The notes beneath the pieces were generated by a model that saw nothing but the letters and a program-made list of their open reading frames with translations, made no database searches and was not told where the DNA came from. 64,000 nucleotides of DNA from Salinibacterium sp. NG253 (GTDB lineage: Bacteria; Actinomycetota; Actinomycetes; Actinomycetales; Microbacteriaceae). The stretch is taken from contig NZ_JADYWF010000001.1 of NCBI RefSeq assembly GCF_015864945.1, forward strand, positions 1,426,378 to 1,490,377, in the 5' to 3' direction. Shown here piece by piece: positions 8,260 through 17,586 of this stretch. Positions within the stretch are counted from its first letter, which is position 1; every line of letters starts with the position of its first letter. Position numbers and translations under genes: made by a program.

Positions 8260-10338
8260 TTAAAATTCAGGCGGCCCGTCATAGGGGGCGTCATCATCCG
8301 AGTAGAACGGGATGTCGTTCTCGTCGCCGGGAACGGATACTGCCGGGGTTGGCGCTTGGCGCTGAGCCGCTCGAGAAGCAGTCGGCTTGGATGTGGCAGG
8401 CCGAGATGCCGCTGGGCGAGATTGGCGTGACGGCGCGGAAGTCGACGCGCCAGCAGCGGGCGCAGCAGCAAAGGCTGGCGAAGCGGCAGCCGCCACCGGC
8501 GCGGCAGCAGCGACCTCGGGCGATTCCCCCGCAACGACAGCAAGCACCGCAGCGCCATAGGTCTCGAGTTTCTTCTCGCCAACTCCGCTGATTTCTGACA
8601 ACTCGGCCAGCGACTCTGGTTTGGTGACGGCAATACCGCGCAGCGTGGCATCCGCAAAGACGACGTAGGCGGGCACGCCGTTATCGCGCGCAACTCCCGA
8701 ACGCCAAGTGCGCAGGTTCTCAAACAGATCGGTCGCCGAGGCGGGAAGGTCTGTCATGACCTTGCGCTTCGCCGCACCGCCGCTCGCGCCAGAACCGCGA
8801 CCCTTGCGGGGTGCTTCCTTGCGCAGCTTCACCGTGCGCCCACCGCTCAACACCGACGCACTTTCGGGCGTGATCGCGAGCGTGCCGTACTCCCCCTGCA
8901 CCGTAAGCAATGACTGCGCGAGCAGTTGCCGCACGACCGAGCGCCAGTCTTGCTCCGAGACATCGGAACCGATTCCGAACGTGGCCAGATCGTCGTGACG
9001 TTGCTGCGTTACGCGCGGCGTCACTTTGCCGATGAGGATGTCGACCAGGTGCCCAGCGCCAAACTTTTGGTTGCGCTCGCGCTCCAGTCGCACAATCGTG
9101 GACATCAGCTTTTGGGCCGCGACCGTGCCATCCCATGACTCGGGCGGAGACAAGCAGGTGTCGCAGTTGCCGCAGGCGGTGGACTCCTGGCCGAAGTAGC
9201 CCAGCAACTGCACGCGGCGGCACTCCACGGTTTCACACAGGGCGAGCATCGCATCAAGGTGAGCGCTCAGATTGCGGCGGTGAGCCAGGTCGCCACCCGA
9301 CTGATCGATCATGCGGCGCTGCTGCATGACATCCTGCAAGCCGTAGGCCAACCACGCGGTCGCAGGCAGACCGTCACGACCGGCACGCCCTGTCTCTTGG
9401 TAATAACCCTCAACACTCTTGGGCAGATCGAGGTGGGCGACGAAACGCACGTCGGGCTTGTCGATGCCCATACCGAACGCGATCGTCGCGACCATCACCA
9501 TGCCCTCTTCGCGCAAGAAGCGGCTCTGGTTGCTGGCCCGAATCCTGGAGTCGAGACCCGCGTGATACGGCAGCGCGGGGATGCCGTTCTCCACCAAGAA
9601 CTGCGCGGTCTTCTCAACCGAAGCCCGCGACAGGCAATACACAATGCCGGCGTCGCCCGAGTGCTCGGTGTTCAACAGCGTGAGCAGCTGCTGCAACGGC
9701 TGCGCCTTCGCTTCAATGCGGTACTGGATGTTGGGCCGGTCAAAACTAGAAACATACTGAGTAGCGTCAGTGAGCTTCAGTCGCTGCGCGATCTCTTTGC
9801 GCGTGGCCTCCGTCGCGGTCGCGGTGAGCGCAATGCGCGGGACGCTCGGCCACAGGTCGTGCAACACATCGAGCTGCAAGTAGTCGGGGCGAAAGTCGTG
9901 GCCCCACTGCGACACACAGTGCGCTTCGTCGATGGCGAAGAGCCCGATCTGGCCCTGTTTGAGCAGTGACACGGTGGACGAGACGCGGAGTCGCTCGGGC
10001 GCGAGGTAGAGAAGATCCAGCTCACCAGCCCGGTACGCGTTTTCGACGCGAGTGCGCTCGTCGGCGGACTGGGTGGAGTTGAGAAACTCCGCACGGGCGC
10101 CAACGGCGGCGAGAGCATCTACCTGATCTTGCATCAGGGCGATGAGGGGCGAAATGACAACGCCAGTGCCTTCGCGAACGAGCGCGGGGATTTGGTAACA
10201 CAGCGACTTGCCGCCGCCGGTAGGCATGAGCACGAGGGCGTCGCGGCCCTGCACGATGGTGTCGATGATCTCGCCCTGCTGCCCCCGGAACGAGTCGTAA
10301 CCGAACGTGGACTCAAGAACAGACTGGGCAGACACCAT
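8260..10338 (-). CDS. recQ: ATP-dependent DNA helicase RecQ
   Basis: About 692 residues from the ATG at 10338, where the alignable sequence begins ([20 protein letters not shown]); an upstream in-frame ATG at 10374 would only add 12 residues. RecQ unwinds DNA 3'-5' in recombination and fork repair. Visible are Walker A (PTGGGKS, near residue 40), the DEAH box with the RecQ aromatic-rich loop ([17 protein letters not shown]), motif VI ([10 protein letters not shown]), and the zinc cysteines (CRRVQLL and CGNCDTC). A winged-helix region and an HRDC domain follow at about 530-615. The last 75 residues are a disordered Ala/Pro/Ser tail ending in acidic residues. Confidence 0.95.
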   Translation of the reverse strand: MVSAQSVLESTFGYDSFRGQQGEIIDTIVQGRDALVLMPTGGGKSLCYQIPALVREGTGVVISPLIALMQDQVDALAAVGARAEFLNSTQSADERTRVENAYRAGELDLLYLAPERLRVSSTVSLLKQGQIGLFAIDEAHCVSQWGHDFRPDYLQLDVLHDLWPSVPRIALTATATEATRKEIAQRLKLTDATQYVSSFDRPNIQYRIEAKAQPLQQLLTLLNTEHSGDAGIVYCLSRASVEKTAQFLVENGIPALPYHAGLDSRIRASNQSRFLREEGMVMVATIAFGMGIDKPDVRFVAHLDLPKSVEGYYQETGRAGRDGLPATAWLAYGLQDVMQQRRMIDQSGGDLAHRRNLSAHLDAMLALCETVECRRVQLLGYFGQESTACGNCDTCLSPPESWDGTVAAQKLMSTIVRLERERNQKFGAGHLVDILIGKVTPRVTQQRHDDLATFGIGSDVSEQDWRSVVRQLLAQSLLTVQGEYGTLAITPESASVLSGGRTVKLRKEAPRKGRGSGASGGAAKRKVMTDLPASATDLFENLRTWRSGVARDNGVPAYVVFADATLRGIAVTKPESLAELSEISGVGEKKLETYGAAVLAVVAGESPEVAAAAPVAAAASPAFAAAPAAGASTSAPSRQSRPAASRPATSKPTASRAAQRQAPTPAVSVPGDENDIPFYSDDDAPYDGPPEF

Positions 10339-10400
10339 GCCGAGAAGTCTAGGCGCAGCCACTACCATTGGCATGATCCGTCCCCACAGCGACAGGCACC

Positions 10401-11279
10401 ATGTTCACCGTATTTCTCGGGCTCTCTAGCGCGCTCACGTTTGGTGCCGCAGACTTTTTCGGGGGCATCGCCGCCAAGCGAATTAGCCCCATTTTGGCCA
10501 CCGCCGTCGGCGCTGTTGCTGGGCTCGCTGTGCTTCTGCTGATCTTCCCGTTCGTCTCGAACGTGTGGTCAATCGAGGCAGTGCTCTATGGCGCGATCGC
10601 TGGCGTCAATAGTGCGGTGGCAATCGGCCTGCTCTACGCCTGCCTCGCGATCGGGCCGATGAGCATCCTCTCGCCCGTGACCGCGGTCATGTCGGCGATC
10701 GTCCCGGTGACGGTTGGCTTGCTGCGCGGAGAGTCTCTCGGGGTGTTTGGGTTCGTCGCGATCCCGATCGCGCTCATTGCCGTGGTGCTCGTCGGGTTCG
10801 TCCCCGAGAAAGGTGCCGTGCGACCGAGCGCCAAGGCACTCATGATGGCGGTCGGGGCGGGCAGCGCGATTGGGCTCTTCTTTGTGATTCTGGATGCCGC
10901 CCCCGACGACTCTGGCATCATCCCGGTCGTGGGAAACCGCGTCGTCAATGCGGCACTCATGTTCACGTTGTTCTTTGTCATGGCGGCGTTAGCTAAGCGC
11001 CGCCGAGCCGGAGCACCAGCCCCCGCCCGCTCGTCCCTGTGGCGCCGCGGACTCTATTTCGCCATGATCGGCGGCACCCTCGACGTAATCGCCAACATGG
11101 CGATCATCACGGGCGTGCGCATCGGAGACCTTTCGGTCATCGCCGTGCTGACCGCGCTCTACCCCGCTGGCACGGTGCTACTGGCGGCCATCGTTCTGCG
11201 CGAGCGCATCGCCCCGGTGCAATACGTGGGCATCGCTCTCGGCATCGCCGCGAGCATCTTGCTCGTAGTGGGCGACTAG
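10401..11279 (+). CDS. DMT-superfamily (EamA-type) transporter
   Basis: 292 residues with about ten hydrophobic helices in two homologous halves, the EamA/DMT layout. The first half starts [19 protein letters not shown]. The second half has [27 protein letters not shown] and ends in the typical [19 protein letters not shown]. These are inner-membrane exporters of metabolites or drugs; the substrate cannot be read. The gene is divergent from recQ, with 62 bp between starts. Confidence 0.88.
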   Translation: MFTVFLGLSSALTFGAADFFGGIAAKRISPILATAVGAVAGLAVLLLIFPFVSNVWSIEAVLYGAIAGVNSAVAIGLLYACLAIGPMSILSPVTAVMSAIVPVTVGLLRGESLGVFGFVAIPIALIAVVLVGFVPEKGAVRPSAKALMMAVGAGSAIGLFFVILDAAPDDSGIIPVVGNRVVNAALMFTLFFVMAALAKRRRAGAPAPARSSLWRRGLYFAMIGGTLDVIANMAIITGVRIGDLSVIAVLTALYPAGTVLLAAIVLRERIAPVQYVGIALGIAASILLVVGD

Positions 11280-11340
11280 CGCTCAACCATCACGGCCAGC
11301 GGCCCCGCCGCACGTCGCCTAGTCGGCAGCGCGCCGCGAG

Positions 11341-12306
11341 CTACCCCTTCGTCGAACCCGCGAGCAGTCCGCGCACGAAGTAACGCTGCAGCGCGAAGAA
11401 CACGATGAGCGGAACAAGGATCGAGATGAAGGCTCCGGCGGTGAGCAGGTTCCAGTCTTGACCACGGCTACCGGTGATTTCTGCGAGCAGTTTCGTCATC
11501 GGCGCCACTCGCCCGTCGGCAAACACCAACGCCACGAGCAGGTCGTTCCAGACCCAGAGGAACTGGAAGATCGCGAACGACGCAATGGCCGGCATCGTGA
11601 GCGGAAGCACGATGCGGAAGAAGACCTGGCCGTGGCCCGCGCCATCCACTCTCGCAGCTTCGATGAGCTCGGAAGGAATCTCGGAGACGAAGTTGTGCAG
11701 CAAGAAAATGGCCAGTGGCAGCGCGAAGATCGTGTGCGCAATCCAGACCTGCGAATACGAGTTGGAGGCATTGAGACTCGAGAAGATTTCGATGTCACCG
11801 ATGGACAGCCCACGAGAGAACAGGCTCAGCAGCGGAACAAGTGCCATCTGCAGGGGAACGATCTGTAGCGCGAAGACGCCGATGAACATCCAGTTGCGAC
11901 CGGGGAACTTGATCCACGCGAAGGCATACGCTGCCAGGCTCGCGATAACGAGCGGGAAGATCGTGGCCGGCAAGGTGATAGCGATCGAGTTGATGAATGC
12001 GCCAGCCAGATTGAGCTGGCTGTTTCCGGCCGCCAGCACCTCGGTGTAGTTGTTGAGAGTGAAGCCGGGGTTCTGGAAGATCGTCCACCAGCCGTTACGC
12101 AGAATCTCCTCGGGCGGACGAAGCGAGGAGACGAACAGCCCGAACGTCGGCGTCGTCCACAGCACCGCAATCACTAGTGCGGCAAGCGTGGCTCCGCGAC
12201 TCGTGAGGCGCTTCTTGGTGCGCTTAGCGGCGCCGTTTTCGCCCCGGGCCAGTTGCTTCTTAGTCTTCTTGTTCAGTGGAAGCTTCGCGGGCACTGTCGC
12301 GGTCAT
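11341..12306 (-). CDS. Sugar ABC transporter permease, MalG/AglG type
   Basis: 321 residues. A basic cytoplasmic N-terminus of about 40 residues is followed by six membrane segments. The EAA loop motif (ELIEAARVDGAGHGQVFFRIVLPLTMP) near residue 210 contacts the ATPase. It ends LQRYFVRGLLAGSTKG, the common MalG-type C-terminus. The start overlaps the MalF-type permease gene by 4 bp. With that protein and the binding lipoprotein it forms a carbohydrate importer. No ATPase gene is present, so a shared MsiK-like ATPase encoded elsewhere is inferred. Confidence 0.92.
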   Translation of the reverse strand: MTATVPAKLPLNKKTKKQLARGENGAAKRTKKRLTSRGATLAALVIAVLWTTPTFGLFVSSLRPPEEILRNGWWTIFQNPGFTLNNYTEVLAAGNSQLNLAGAFINSIAITLPATIFPLVIASLAAYAFAWIKFPGRNWMFIGVFALQIVPLQMALVPLLSLFSRGLSIGDIEIFSSLNASNSYSQVWIAHTIFALPLAIFLLHNFVSEIPSELIEAARVDGAGHGQVFFRIVLPLTMPAIASFAIFQFLWVWNDLLVALVFADGRVAPMTKLLAEITGSRGQDWNLLTAGAFISILVPLIVFFALQRYFVRGLLAGSTKG

Positions 12307-13436
12307 CGGATCTCCCTCTGCTTAGCAATCTGTCTCGCGTTGTACACAACAATCGGCAGCACCATGATGAACAGCACGACCGCGAAGGCGGCAGATCTAC
12401 CCACCTCGAAGCCCTGCCACTGCGAATACATTTCGTTCGCGATCACGCTGGTTTCGTTCGCACCAGCAGTCATCGTGCGAACGATATCGAAGACTTTGAG
12501 CGAGGCGATAGAGATCGTCGTCAACACCACAACGAGCGAGCTGCGGATGCCCGGCACGGTCACGTTGATGAACCGTTGCCACGCGTTCGTTCCGTCGAGC
12601 TCCGCGGCCTCAAGTTGCTCGGCGGGAACACCCTTGATCGCAGCCGACAGGATCACCATCGCGAAACCGGTCTGGATCCAGATCAGCACGACGATGAGAA
12701 AGAAAGTGTTCCACGGAGAGTTCGAGATCCAGTCGACCGGTTGCCCGCCCATCCAGACCACAATTTGGTTGAGCAAACCAATCTGCTCTTGGCCAGCGGG
12801 GCGCACGGCATAGACGAAACGCCAGATGATGCTCGCGCCCACAAACGAGATAGCCATCGGCATGAAGACGAGCACTTTGAAAATTTTCTCGCCGCGCGAC
12901 TTGTCGATAAAGACTGCGTAGGCGAGTCCAAAGATGGTGGAGACCGTGGGAACAATCAGCACCCACACGACCGTGTTAAGAACGGTGCGGATGCCGGTGT
13001 CTTGAGTGAAGATCCAGATGAAGTTATCGAGGCCGACGAAGCGGGTTCCGCGGCTGTTCATGAAGGCTTGGATGGTGGTCTGAATCGTCGGGTAGATGAG
13101 ACCAATCGCGAGCAAGAAGATCGCCGGGCTCATGAAGCCGACGAGCTGGAAGAGGTAGCCAGCACCCTGCTTAGAGCGGTAGTCGAGGATGAAGAAGAGC
13201 CCACCGAAAACAGCTGCTGCGCCCGCTGCCCAATACACCGAGCCCAGTGTCAAGAAGATGAAGGTGGGGATGAGCACGCAGGCCGCGGCACGGATGATCG
13301 TGTACTTGCGGCCACTGCGCGGAGCGATCTCGATGAAGAAGATCAGCAGTGCGATGACCACGAAAAATGCCAGAAGCACGAGGGGAATCTGAGCGAGCGC
13401 GGGGAGCGTGGCTATCCACGCGAGAAAAGCTGACAT
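12303..13436 (-). CDS. Sugar ABC transporter permease, MalF/AglF type
   Basis: 377 residues with an N-terminal extension of two to three additional hydrophobic segments before the standard six-helix permease core, an arrangement found in AglF-like alpha-glucoside permeases. The EAA motif is near residue 285 (EQLEAAELDGTNAWQRFINV). The gene follows the binding-protein gene after a hairpin-containing gap of about 150 bp and overlaps the MalG-type gene by 4 bp. The alpha-glucoside assignment rests on overall resemblance and is provisional. Confidence 0.9.
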   Translation of the reverse strand: MSAFLAWIATLPALAQIPLVLLAFFVVIALLIFFIEIAPRSGRKYTIIRAAACVLIPTFIFLTLGSVYWAAGAAAVFGGLFFILDYRSKQGAGYLFQLVGFMSPAIFLLAIGLIYPTIQTTIQAFMNSRGTRFVGLDNFIWIFTQDTGIRTVLNTVVWVLIVPTVSTIFGLAYAVFIDKSRGEKIFKVLVFMPMAISFVGASIIWRFVYAVRPAGQEQIGLLNQIVVWMGGQPVDWISNSPWNTFFLIVVLIWIQTGFAMVILSAAIKGVPAEQLEAAELDGTNAWQRFINVTVPGIRSSLVVVLTTISIASLKVFDIVRTMTAGANETSVIANEMYSQWQGFEVGRSAAFAVVLFIMVLPIVVYNARQIAKQREIR

Positions 13437-13532
13437 TAGCGACCTTTCGAGTGCATCACTGGACTCTTCACTTCACTGGCATTTCTGCTGTTTCGACTCT
13501 ACCGAGGAGTCGGCACGAGTGGGAGAAAAGTA

Positions 13533-13568
13533 AGCGTGGGCTGGAAGCACAATCGTCCAACCCACGCT
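13533..13568. terminator. Intergenic hairpin between binding-protein and permease genes
   Basis: A 12-bp stem (AGCGTGGGCTGG paired with CCAACCCACGCT, one G-U-type mismatch) encloses a 12-nt loop. It starts 15 bp past the stop of the sugar-binding protein gene. Such hairpins commonly stabilise the binding-protein mRNA or partly attenuate read-through into the permease genes, giving an excess of binding protein. Confidence 0.6.
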
Positions 13569-13583
13569 CACCGTTGAAGGGTG

Positions 13584-14915
13584 TTACTCAGACGGCCATG
13601 ACGCATCGATGGTCGAGAGCACTTCTTCGGTTGACTTGCCGTTGACCCAGTCGACCATTCCGGTCCAGAACGATCCAGCACCGACAACACCCGGCATGAG
13701 GTCGGAAGCATCGAAGCGGAACGTGGTGTCGGGGTCCTGCAAAATCGTGATGGCCTCCTGCAGGATGGGGCTGCTCGCGCTTGCAGGGTCAAGGCCATTG
13801 TTAGCGCTAATGACGCCGCCCAAAGCTACGCGAGAGTTTGCCCACTCGGGGCTCGACAGGTATTCCTGCACTGCGATGGTGTCTTCGTCGTTGGAGAAGG
13901 CGCCGACGATTTCGCCACCACCGGTGACTGCGTTGCCACCCGCTTCAGCAGAGGGAGTGACGAAGGCCCAGATGTCAGCATCCGGTCCAACCGTGGCGTT
14001 ACCGTTCTTGGGGTCCTGAATGAACCCGTCGAAGAAGGATGCCTGGTGGTGGAGGGCACAGGTGCCGTCGCCGAGGGCGCGAGCCGGGTCACCAAACGGG
14101 GTCGAGTTGATCGACTTCACGTCGCCGAATCCAGCATTCACGTAATCCGGGTTCAGGAGGATGTCGCCCACCGAATCGAACGCCGAGACGATCGCAGGAT
14201 CACTGAACGGGATCTCATGCGAAACCCACTGGTCGTAGACGTCTGGTCCCGCTTCGCGCAGCACGAGGTCTTCTACCCAGTCCGTTCCTGGCCAACCGGT
14301 TGCGGCATCCGAACCGAAGCCAGCACACCAGGGTGCGGTTCCGGTTTCGTCGGCGATCGTCTGAGTGAGCGTGAGCAGTTCGTCCCAGGTCTCGGGAACT
14401 TCGACGCCCCATTCCTCGAATTGCGATGGCGAATACCAGACGAAGCCCTTGACGCTGGCCATGAGCGGCGCACCGTAGAGAGTGTCGCCCGTGGTGGCGT
14501 ACGCAGCCCAGTCCTCTGACCAATATTCTGCGACGTTGGAGGCGACGCTGTCGGGCGCCGGCTGAATGTAATCGCGCGAAGCGAGGTCAGCGAGAAGACC
14601 TGGCTGCGGGAAGATCGCGATGTCAGGGGCGTTGCCACCCTGAGCACGGATGCTGATCTGCGCTTCGAACTCTTTGCTCGATTCGTACTGAATGTCGATG
14701 TCATTCGCTTCTTCCCAGTCAGCCCAGGATTCTTCGAGAAGTTCAGCCTCAGTGTCGGCGATGGTGCCATAGATGGTGACTACGCCATCCGCTTCACCCG
14801 CATCGCCGGGGCCGCCTGTGCCACCAGAACCGGAGGCGCAGCCCGTAAGAACCATGCTTGCGACGCCAAGAGTGGCGATGGGCAGCAAGGCCCGTCGAAA
14901 GTTGTGAGAAATCAT
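13584..14915 (-). CDS. Sugar-binding lipoprotein of an alpha-glucoside-type ABC importer
   Basis: 443 residues from the ATG at 14915, which has a strong GAGGAGG ribosome site; upstream in-frame codons to 14996 do not look coding. A signal peptide with lipobox (LTGC) is followed by a Gly/Glu linker and a type-I solute-binding fold (VVTIYGTIADTEAE; GNAPDIAIFPQPGLL; PETWDELLTLTQTI). Overall it resembles AglE-like alpha-glucoside binding proteins. It is the first gene of the operon. A LacI-type operator 136 bp upstream suggests repression until the sugar appears. Confidence 0.9.
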   Translation of the reverse strand: MISHNFRRALLPIATLGVASMVLTGCASGSGGTGGPGDAGEADGVVTIYGTIADTEAELLEESWADWEEANDIDIQYESSKEFEAQISIRAQGGNAPDIAIFPQPGLLADLASRDYIQPAPDSVASNVAEYWSEDWAAYATTGDTLYGAPLMASVKGFVWYSPSQFEEWGVEVPETWDELLTLTQTIADETGTAPWCAGFGSDAATGWPGTDWVEDLVLREAGPDVYDQWVSHEIPFSDPAIVSAFDSVGDILLNPDYVNAGFGDVKSINSTPFGDPARALGDGTCALHHQASFFDGFIQDPKNGNATVGPDADIWAFVTPSAEAGGNAVTGGGEIVGAFSNDEDTIAVQEYLSSPEWANSRVALGGVISANNGLDPASASSPILQEAITILQDPDTTFRFDASDLMPGVVGAGSFWTGMVDWVNGKSTEEVLSTIDASWPSE

Positions 14916-15046
14916 ACAAATCCTCCTCGTCGAGGTTTGCCCGCAAGCCGAGCAGCGTGCGGGGGAACAACTGCAGCTCTGAACTCGCTCACTCATTGCA
15001 GCTCAAGAGAGCGTGTTCATGACTCACGCTAGGCGACGATCAAGGA

Positions 15047-15064
15047 ATTATGCAAGCGCTTGCG
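15047..15064. promoter_or_regulatory. LacI-family operator overlapping a -10 element
   Basis: TGCAAGCGCTTGCG (15051-15064) is a near-perfect palindrome of the LacI/GalR operator type with the central CG. On the minus strand it directly abuts a CATAAT that could be the -10 box of the sugar importer operon. Binding there would block the promoter. No LacI-family gene lies in the window. Confidence 0.72.
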
Positions 15065-15115
15065 CTACAGAGTTGTCTACCGCAACGCGAATGAGACATT
15101 TCTGCCTCGACGGGG

Positions 15116-15685
15116 CTAAATGTAAATCGCGGGATCGATGTAGTTGAAGCCGTCTTTAGGCGCTTTCGTGCCACCCTTGGGGCGCGCGACGGCGGGAGCG
15201 CCAACGAGAAGAGAGTCGGCGGGAGCATCCGCCACCACTACGGCTCCGGCACCGACGACCGAGCCAGAGCCGATCGTGATGTTGCCGAGGATCGCAGCGC
15301 CGGCGCCCACGACAATGTCGTTGCCGAGCGTCGGGTGGCGCTTGCCACCCTGGGAGCTCGTGCCGCCCAGCGTGACGCCGTGATAGATCAAGACGTCATC
15401 GCCGATAATGGCGGTCTCGCCAATGACGACTCCGGAGCCGTGATCGATGATGACGCGGCGGCCGATCTGCGCGCCGGGATGAATCTCGACGCCGGTCAAG
15501 AAACGAACGAACTGGGAGACTACGCGGGCAAGAAAGAATGCCCGCGCAGTCCACAGCCAGTGACTCAAGCGGTAACCCCACACGGCGTGCATCCCCGAAT
15601 AGGTCAGCCAAATCTCGAAGGCACCACGAGCTGCGGGGTCGCGTTCGCGCACGGCAGCGATGTCTTCACGAGTTCGAGCAAACAA
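15116..15685 (-). CDS. cysE: Serine O-acetyltransferase
   Basis: 189 residues. It transfers acetyl from acetyl-CoA to L-serine, giving O-acetylserine for cysteine synthesis. The N-terminal helical part is short ([20 protein letters not shown]). The left-handed beta-helix has hexapeptide repeats with the catalytic motif [13 protein letters not shown] and the CoA-site stretch [19 protein letters not shown]. This is the short actinobacterial/Bacillus form. The likely start is a TTG at 15685; no strong ribosome site is visible. It lies 70 bp downstream of cysK. Confidence 0.94.
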   Translation of the reverse strand: MFARTREDIAAVRERDPAARGAFEIWLTYSGMHAVWGYRLSHWLWTARAFFLARVVSQFVRFLTGVEIHPGAQIGRRVIIDHGSGVVIGETAIIGDDVLIYHGVTLGGTSSQGGKRHPTLGNDIVVGAGAAILGNITIGSGSVVGAGAVVVADAPADSLLVGAPAVARPKGGTKAPKDGFNYIDPAIYI

Positions 15686-15755
15686 TAGAGGGATCCGTCG
15701 TTAGTGGTGGTCAGCGGCGTTGAGTTGAGGTGACTCGGTCTTAGTCGACAAGCCC

Positions 15756-16694
15756 CTAGTCGACGAGGTCTTCGTAGAGAAGCGTCGACAGGTAACGCTC
15801 TCCGAAGCTCGCGATGATGACGACGATGGTCTTGCCCGCGTTTTCGGGGCGCTTGGCCAACTCGATGGCGGCGTAGACAGTTGCTCCCGAGGAGATACCC
15901 GCGAGGATGCCTTCTTCGGCTGCAAGGCGACGAGCCATCGTGACGGACTGGGTGATGTTGACGTCGAGTACCTCGTCGTAGACATCGCGGTCGAGAATTT
16001 CGGGCACGAAGTTGGCGCCGATTCCCTGAATCTTGTGGGGGCCAGGAGCTCCGCCATTGAGGATGGCCGACTCTTCGGGCTCAACCGCAACAACCTTGAT
16101 CTCGGGGTTTTGCTCCTTGAGGTAGCTACCAGCACCGGTAATCGTTCCACCGGTTCCGATTCCGGCTACGAAGATGTCAACGGCACCGTCGGTGTCGTTC
16201 CAGATTTCGGGGCCAGTGGTTGCACGGTGAATAGCGGGGTTTGCAGCGTTAGCGAACTGCTGAGCGGCGACAGCGCCCTCAGTGTTGGCTACGATCTCAG
16301 CGGCCTTCTCAACGGCGCCACGCATACCCTCGCCGGCGGGAGTCAATACGAGTTCTGCACCGAACGCGCGCAGCAGCATGCGGCGCTCCTTGCTCATGCT
16401 CTCGGGCATCGTGAGCACTACGCGGTAACCGCGGGCGGCACCAACCATGGCGAGCGCGATACCGGTGTTGCCACTGGTGCCCTCAACGATGGTTCCGCCG
16501 GGCTTCAACGCGCCAGCTTTCTCGGCCGCATCAATAATTGCGACACCGATACGGTCCTTCACACTGGCCGAAGGGTTTTGGAATTCGAGCTTTGCCAGCA
16601 CCGTAGCGCCAGCGCCGTCTGTGACGGAGTTGAGCTGAACCAACGGGGTGTTACCGACGAGTTCGGTGATGTTCTTATAGATACGACTAGCCAT
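15756..16694 (-). CDS. cysK: Cysteine synthase A (O-acetylserine sulfhydrylase)
   Basis: 312 residues. It is a PLP enzyme that makes L-cysteine from O-acetylserine and sulfide. The PLP lysine is in [11 protein letters not shown] near residue 44, the substrate loop is [12 protein letters not shown], and the phosphate-binding loop is [12 protein letters not shown]. It ends in the family-typical [12 protein letters not shown]. It is transcribed ahead of cysE, giving a two-gene cysteine operon. No riboswitch is visible in the 230 bp upstream. Confidence 0.96.
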   Translation of the reverse strand: MASRIYKNITELVGNTPLVQLNSVTDGAGATVLAKLEFQNPSASVKDRIGVAIIDAAEKAGALKPGGTIVEGTSGNTGIALAMVGAARGYRVVLTMPESMSKERRMLLRAFGAELVLTPAGEGMRGAVEKAAEIVANTEGAVAAQQFANAANPAIHRATTGPEIWNDTDGAVDIFVAGIGTGGTITGAGSYLKEQNPEIKVVAVEPEESAILNGGAPGPHKIQGIGANFVPEILDRDVYDEVLDVNITQSVTMARRLAAEEGILAGISSGATVYAAIELAKRPENAGKTIVVIIASFGERYLSTLLYEDLVD

Positions 16695-16912
16695 GATTCA
16701 GGGGTTCCTTTGCAGGTTGGAGATCGATGGGAGCTTGCTCACCATAGTTAGTAGCAATCAGCGGGCCAAATTTATTTCATCAATCGGGAAAATTCTGTAA
16801 CAGGCATGAGATGAAAGTACTCGCAGAGCACCCCGGCAGAGCTGCCGATCAGGCTCCCGCCAACGACATTTTTCTGCCCGCCATGACGCACCTCTAAGTG
16901 AATGAATCTCGC

Positions 16913-16918
16913 TATAAT
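16913..16918 (+). promoter_or_regulatory. -10 element of a leaderless promoter
   Basis: TATAAT lies seven bases before the ATG at 16925, the distance expected between a -10 box and the first transcribed base. No ribosome site fits between them, so the lipoprotein mRNA is probably leaderless. I see no convincing -35. Confidence 0.55.
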
Positions 16919-16924
16919 CATGGA

Positions 16925-17449
16925 ATGCGCCCCACCGTCTCCATCGCCATGATCGCTCTCCTCTTTACTGTTGGCGGATGCGCGACTGACTCCCCATCTT
17001 CAACCGCGCAATCGACCTCTGCCGCCACCGCGGAAGCATCACCGTCGAGTAGCGCCACTCCGCGCCCTACCGACGCGGCGGACGAGGAAGTTAGCTTCAG
17101 CTACCGCTGCTCTGTAGAGGATGAATCATCCGGGATTCGCACAGAAGTTCCCATGGAGTTCGAGAGCTTCGAAGAAGTGTGGGAATACCGCCCCGCCGTC
17201 GTCTCGTGTCTGGAGATCAAACACGGCACCGTGTATACCCAAGCGCAACTCGACGCTGTGGAGATCGCCGGACCAGTGCTGTCGGGTGGCATCGAACAGG
17301 TTGGCGCCCTCTATGCCCAGTGCGCAATCACCGACAATGGCTACCTCCATCTCACCGATCTCACCTCGAGCCAGAAAACGGACGTACGCGCTTTTCTCTC
17401 GCTTTGCCCGGATCGCCCCGGCGCCGACTACCTCACGTCGCTGCTCTAG
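16925..17449 (+). CDS. Small secreted lipoprotein of unknown function
   Basis: 174 residues from the ATG at 16925. The signal peptide (TVSIAMIALLFTVGGC) ends at a lipobox Cys near residue 19, followed by a Ser/Thr/Ala-rich spacer to about residue 50. The mature domain contains three further cysteines (YRCSVE; VVSCLEI; YAQCAI) plus FLSLCPD near the end, which could form disulfides outside the cell. I do not recognise a family. It is monocistronic and ends before a strong bidirectional terminator. Confidence 0.8.
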   Translation: MRPTVSIAMIALLFTVGGCATDSPSSTAQSTSAATAEASPSSSATPRPTDAADEEVSFSYRCSVEDESSGIRTEVPMEFESFEEVWEYRPAVVSCLEIKHGTVYTQAQLDAVEIAGPVLSGGIEQVGALYAQCAITDNGYLHLTDLTSSQKTDVRAFLSLCPDRPGADYLTSLL

Positions 17450-17525
17450 CCAACGCTCAGAGCGTGCGGCCCCACAGCATCGCGCGGGTTTACTCCGTGA
17501 TGGTGTAGTCGCAGGACGCAAACGA

Positions 17526-17556
17526 AAGAGGGCCCCGCGCTGTGCGGGGCCCTCTT
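17526..17556. terminator. Strong bidirectional terminator
   Basis: A perfect 13-bp stem (AAGAGGGCCCCGC with GCGGGGCCCTCTT) encloses a 5-nt loop. It sits between two convergent genes, the lipoprotein gene and the secreted nuclease gene, and can serve both. Confidence 0.9.
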
Positions 17557-17586
17557 CGCGTTCTTCGGTTAGCTACCGATATTCGC

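Noticed and set aside
12276-13433. 385-codon plus-strand frame opposite the MalF-type permease
   Set aside because: The product is a His/Asp/Arg-rich shadow; the minus-strand gene has the EAA motif and membrane helices.
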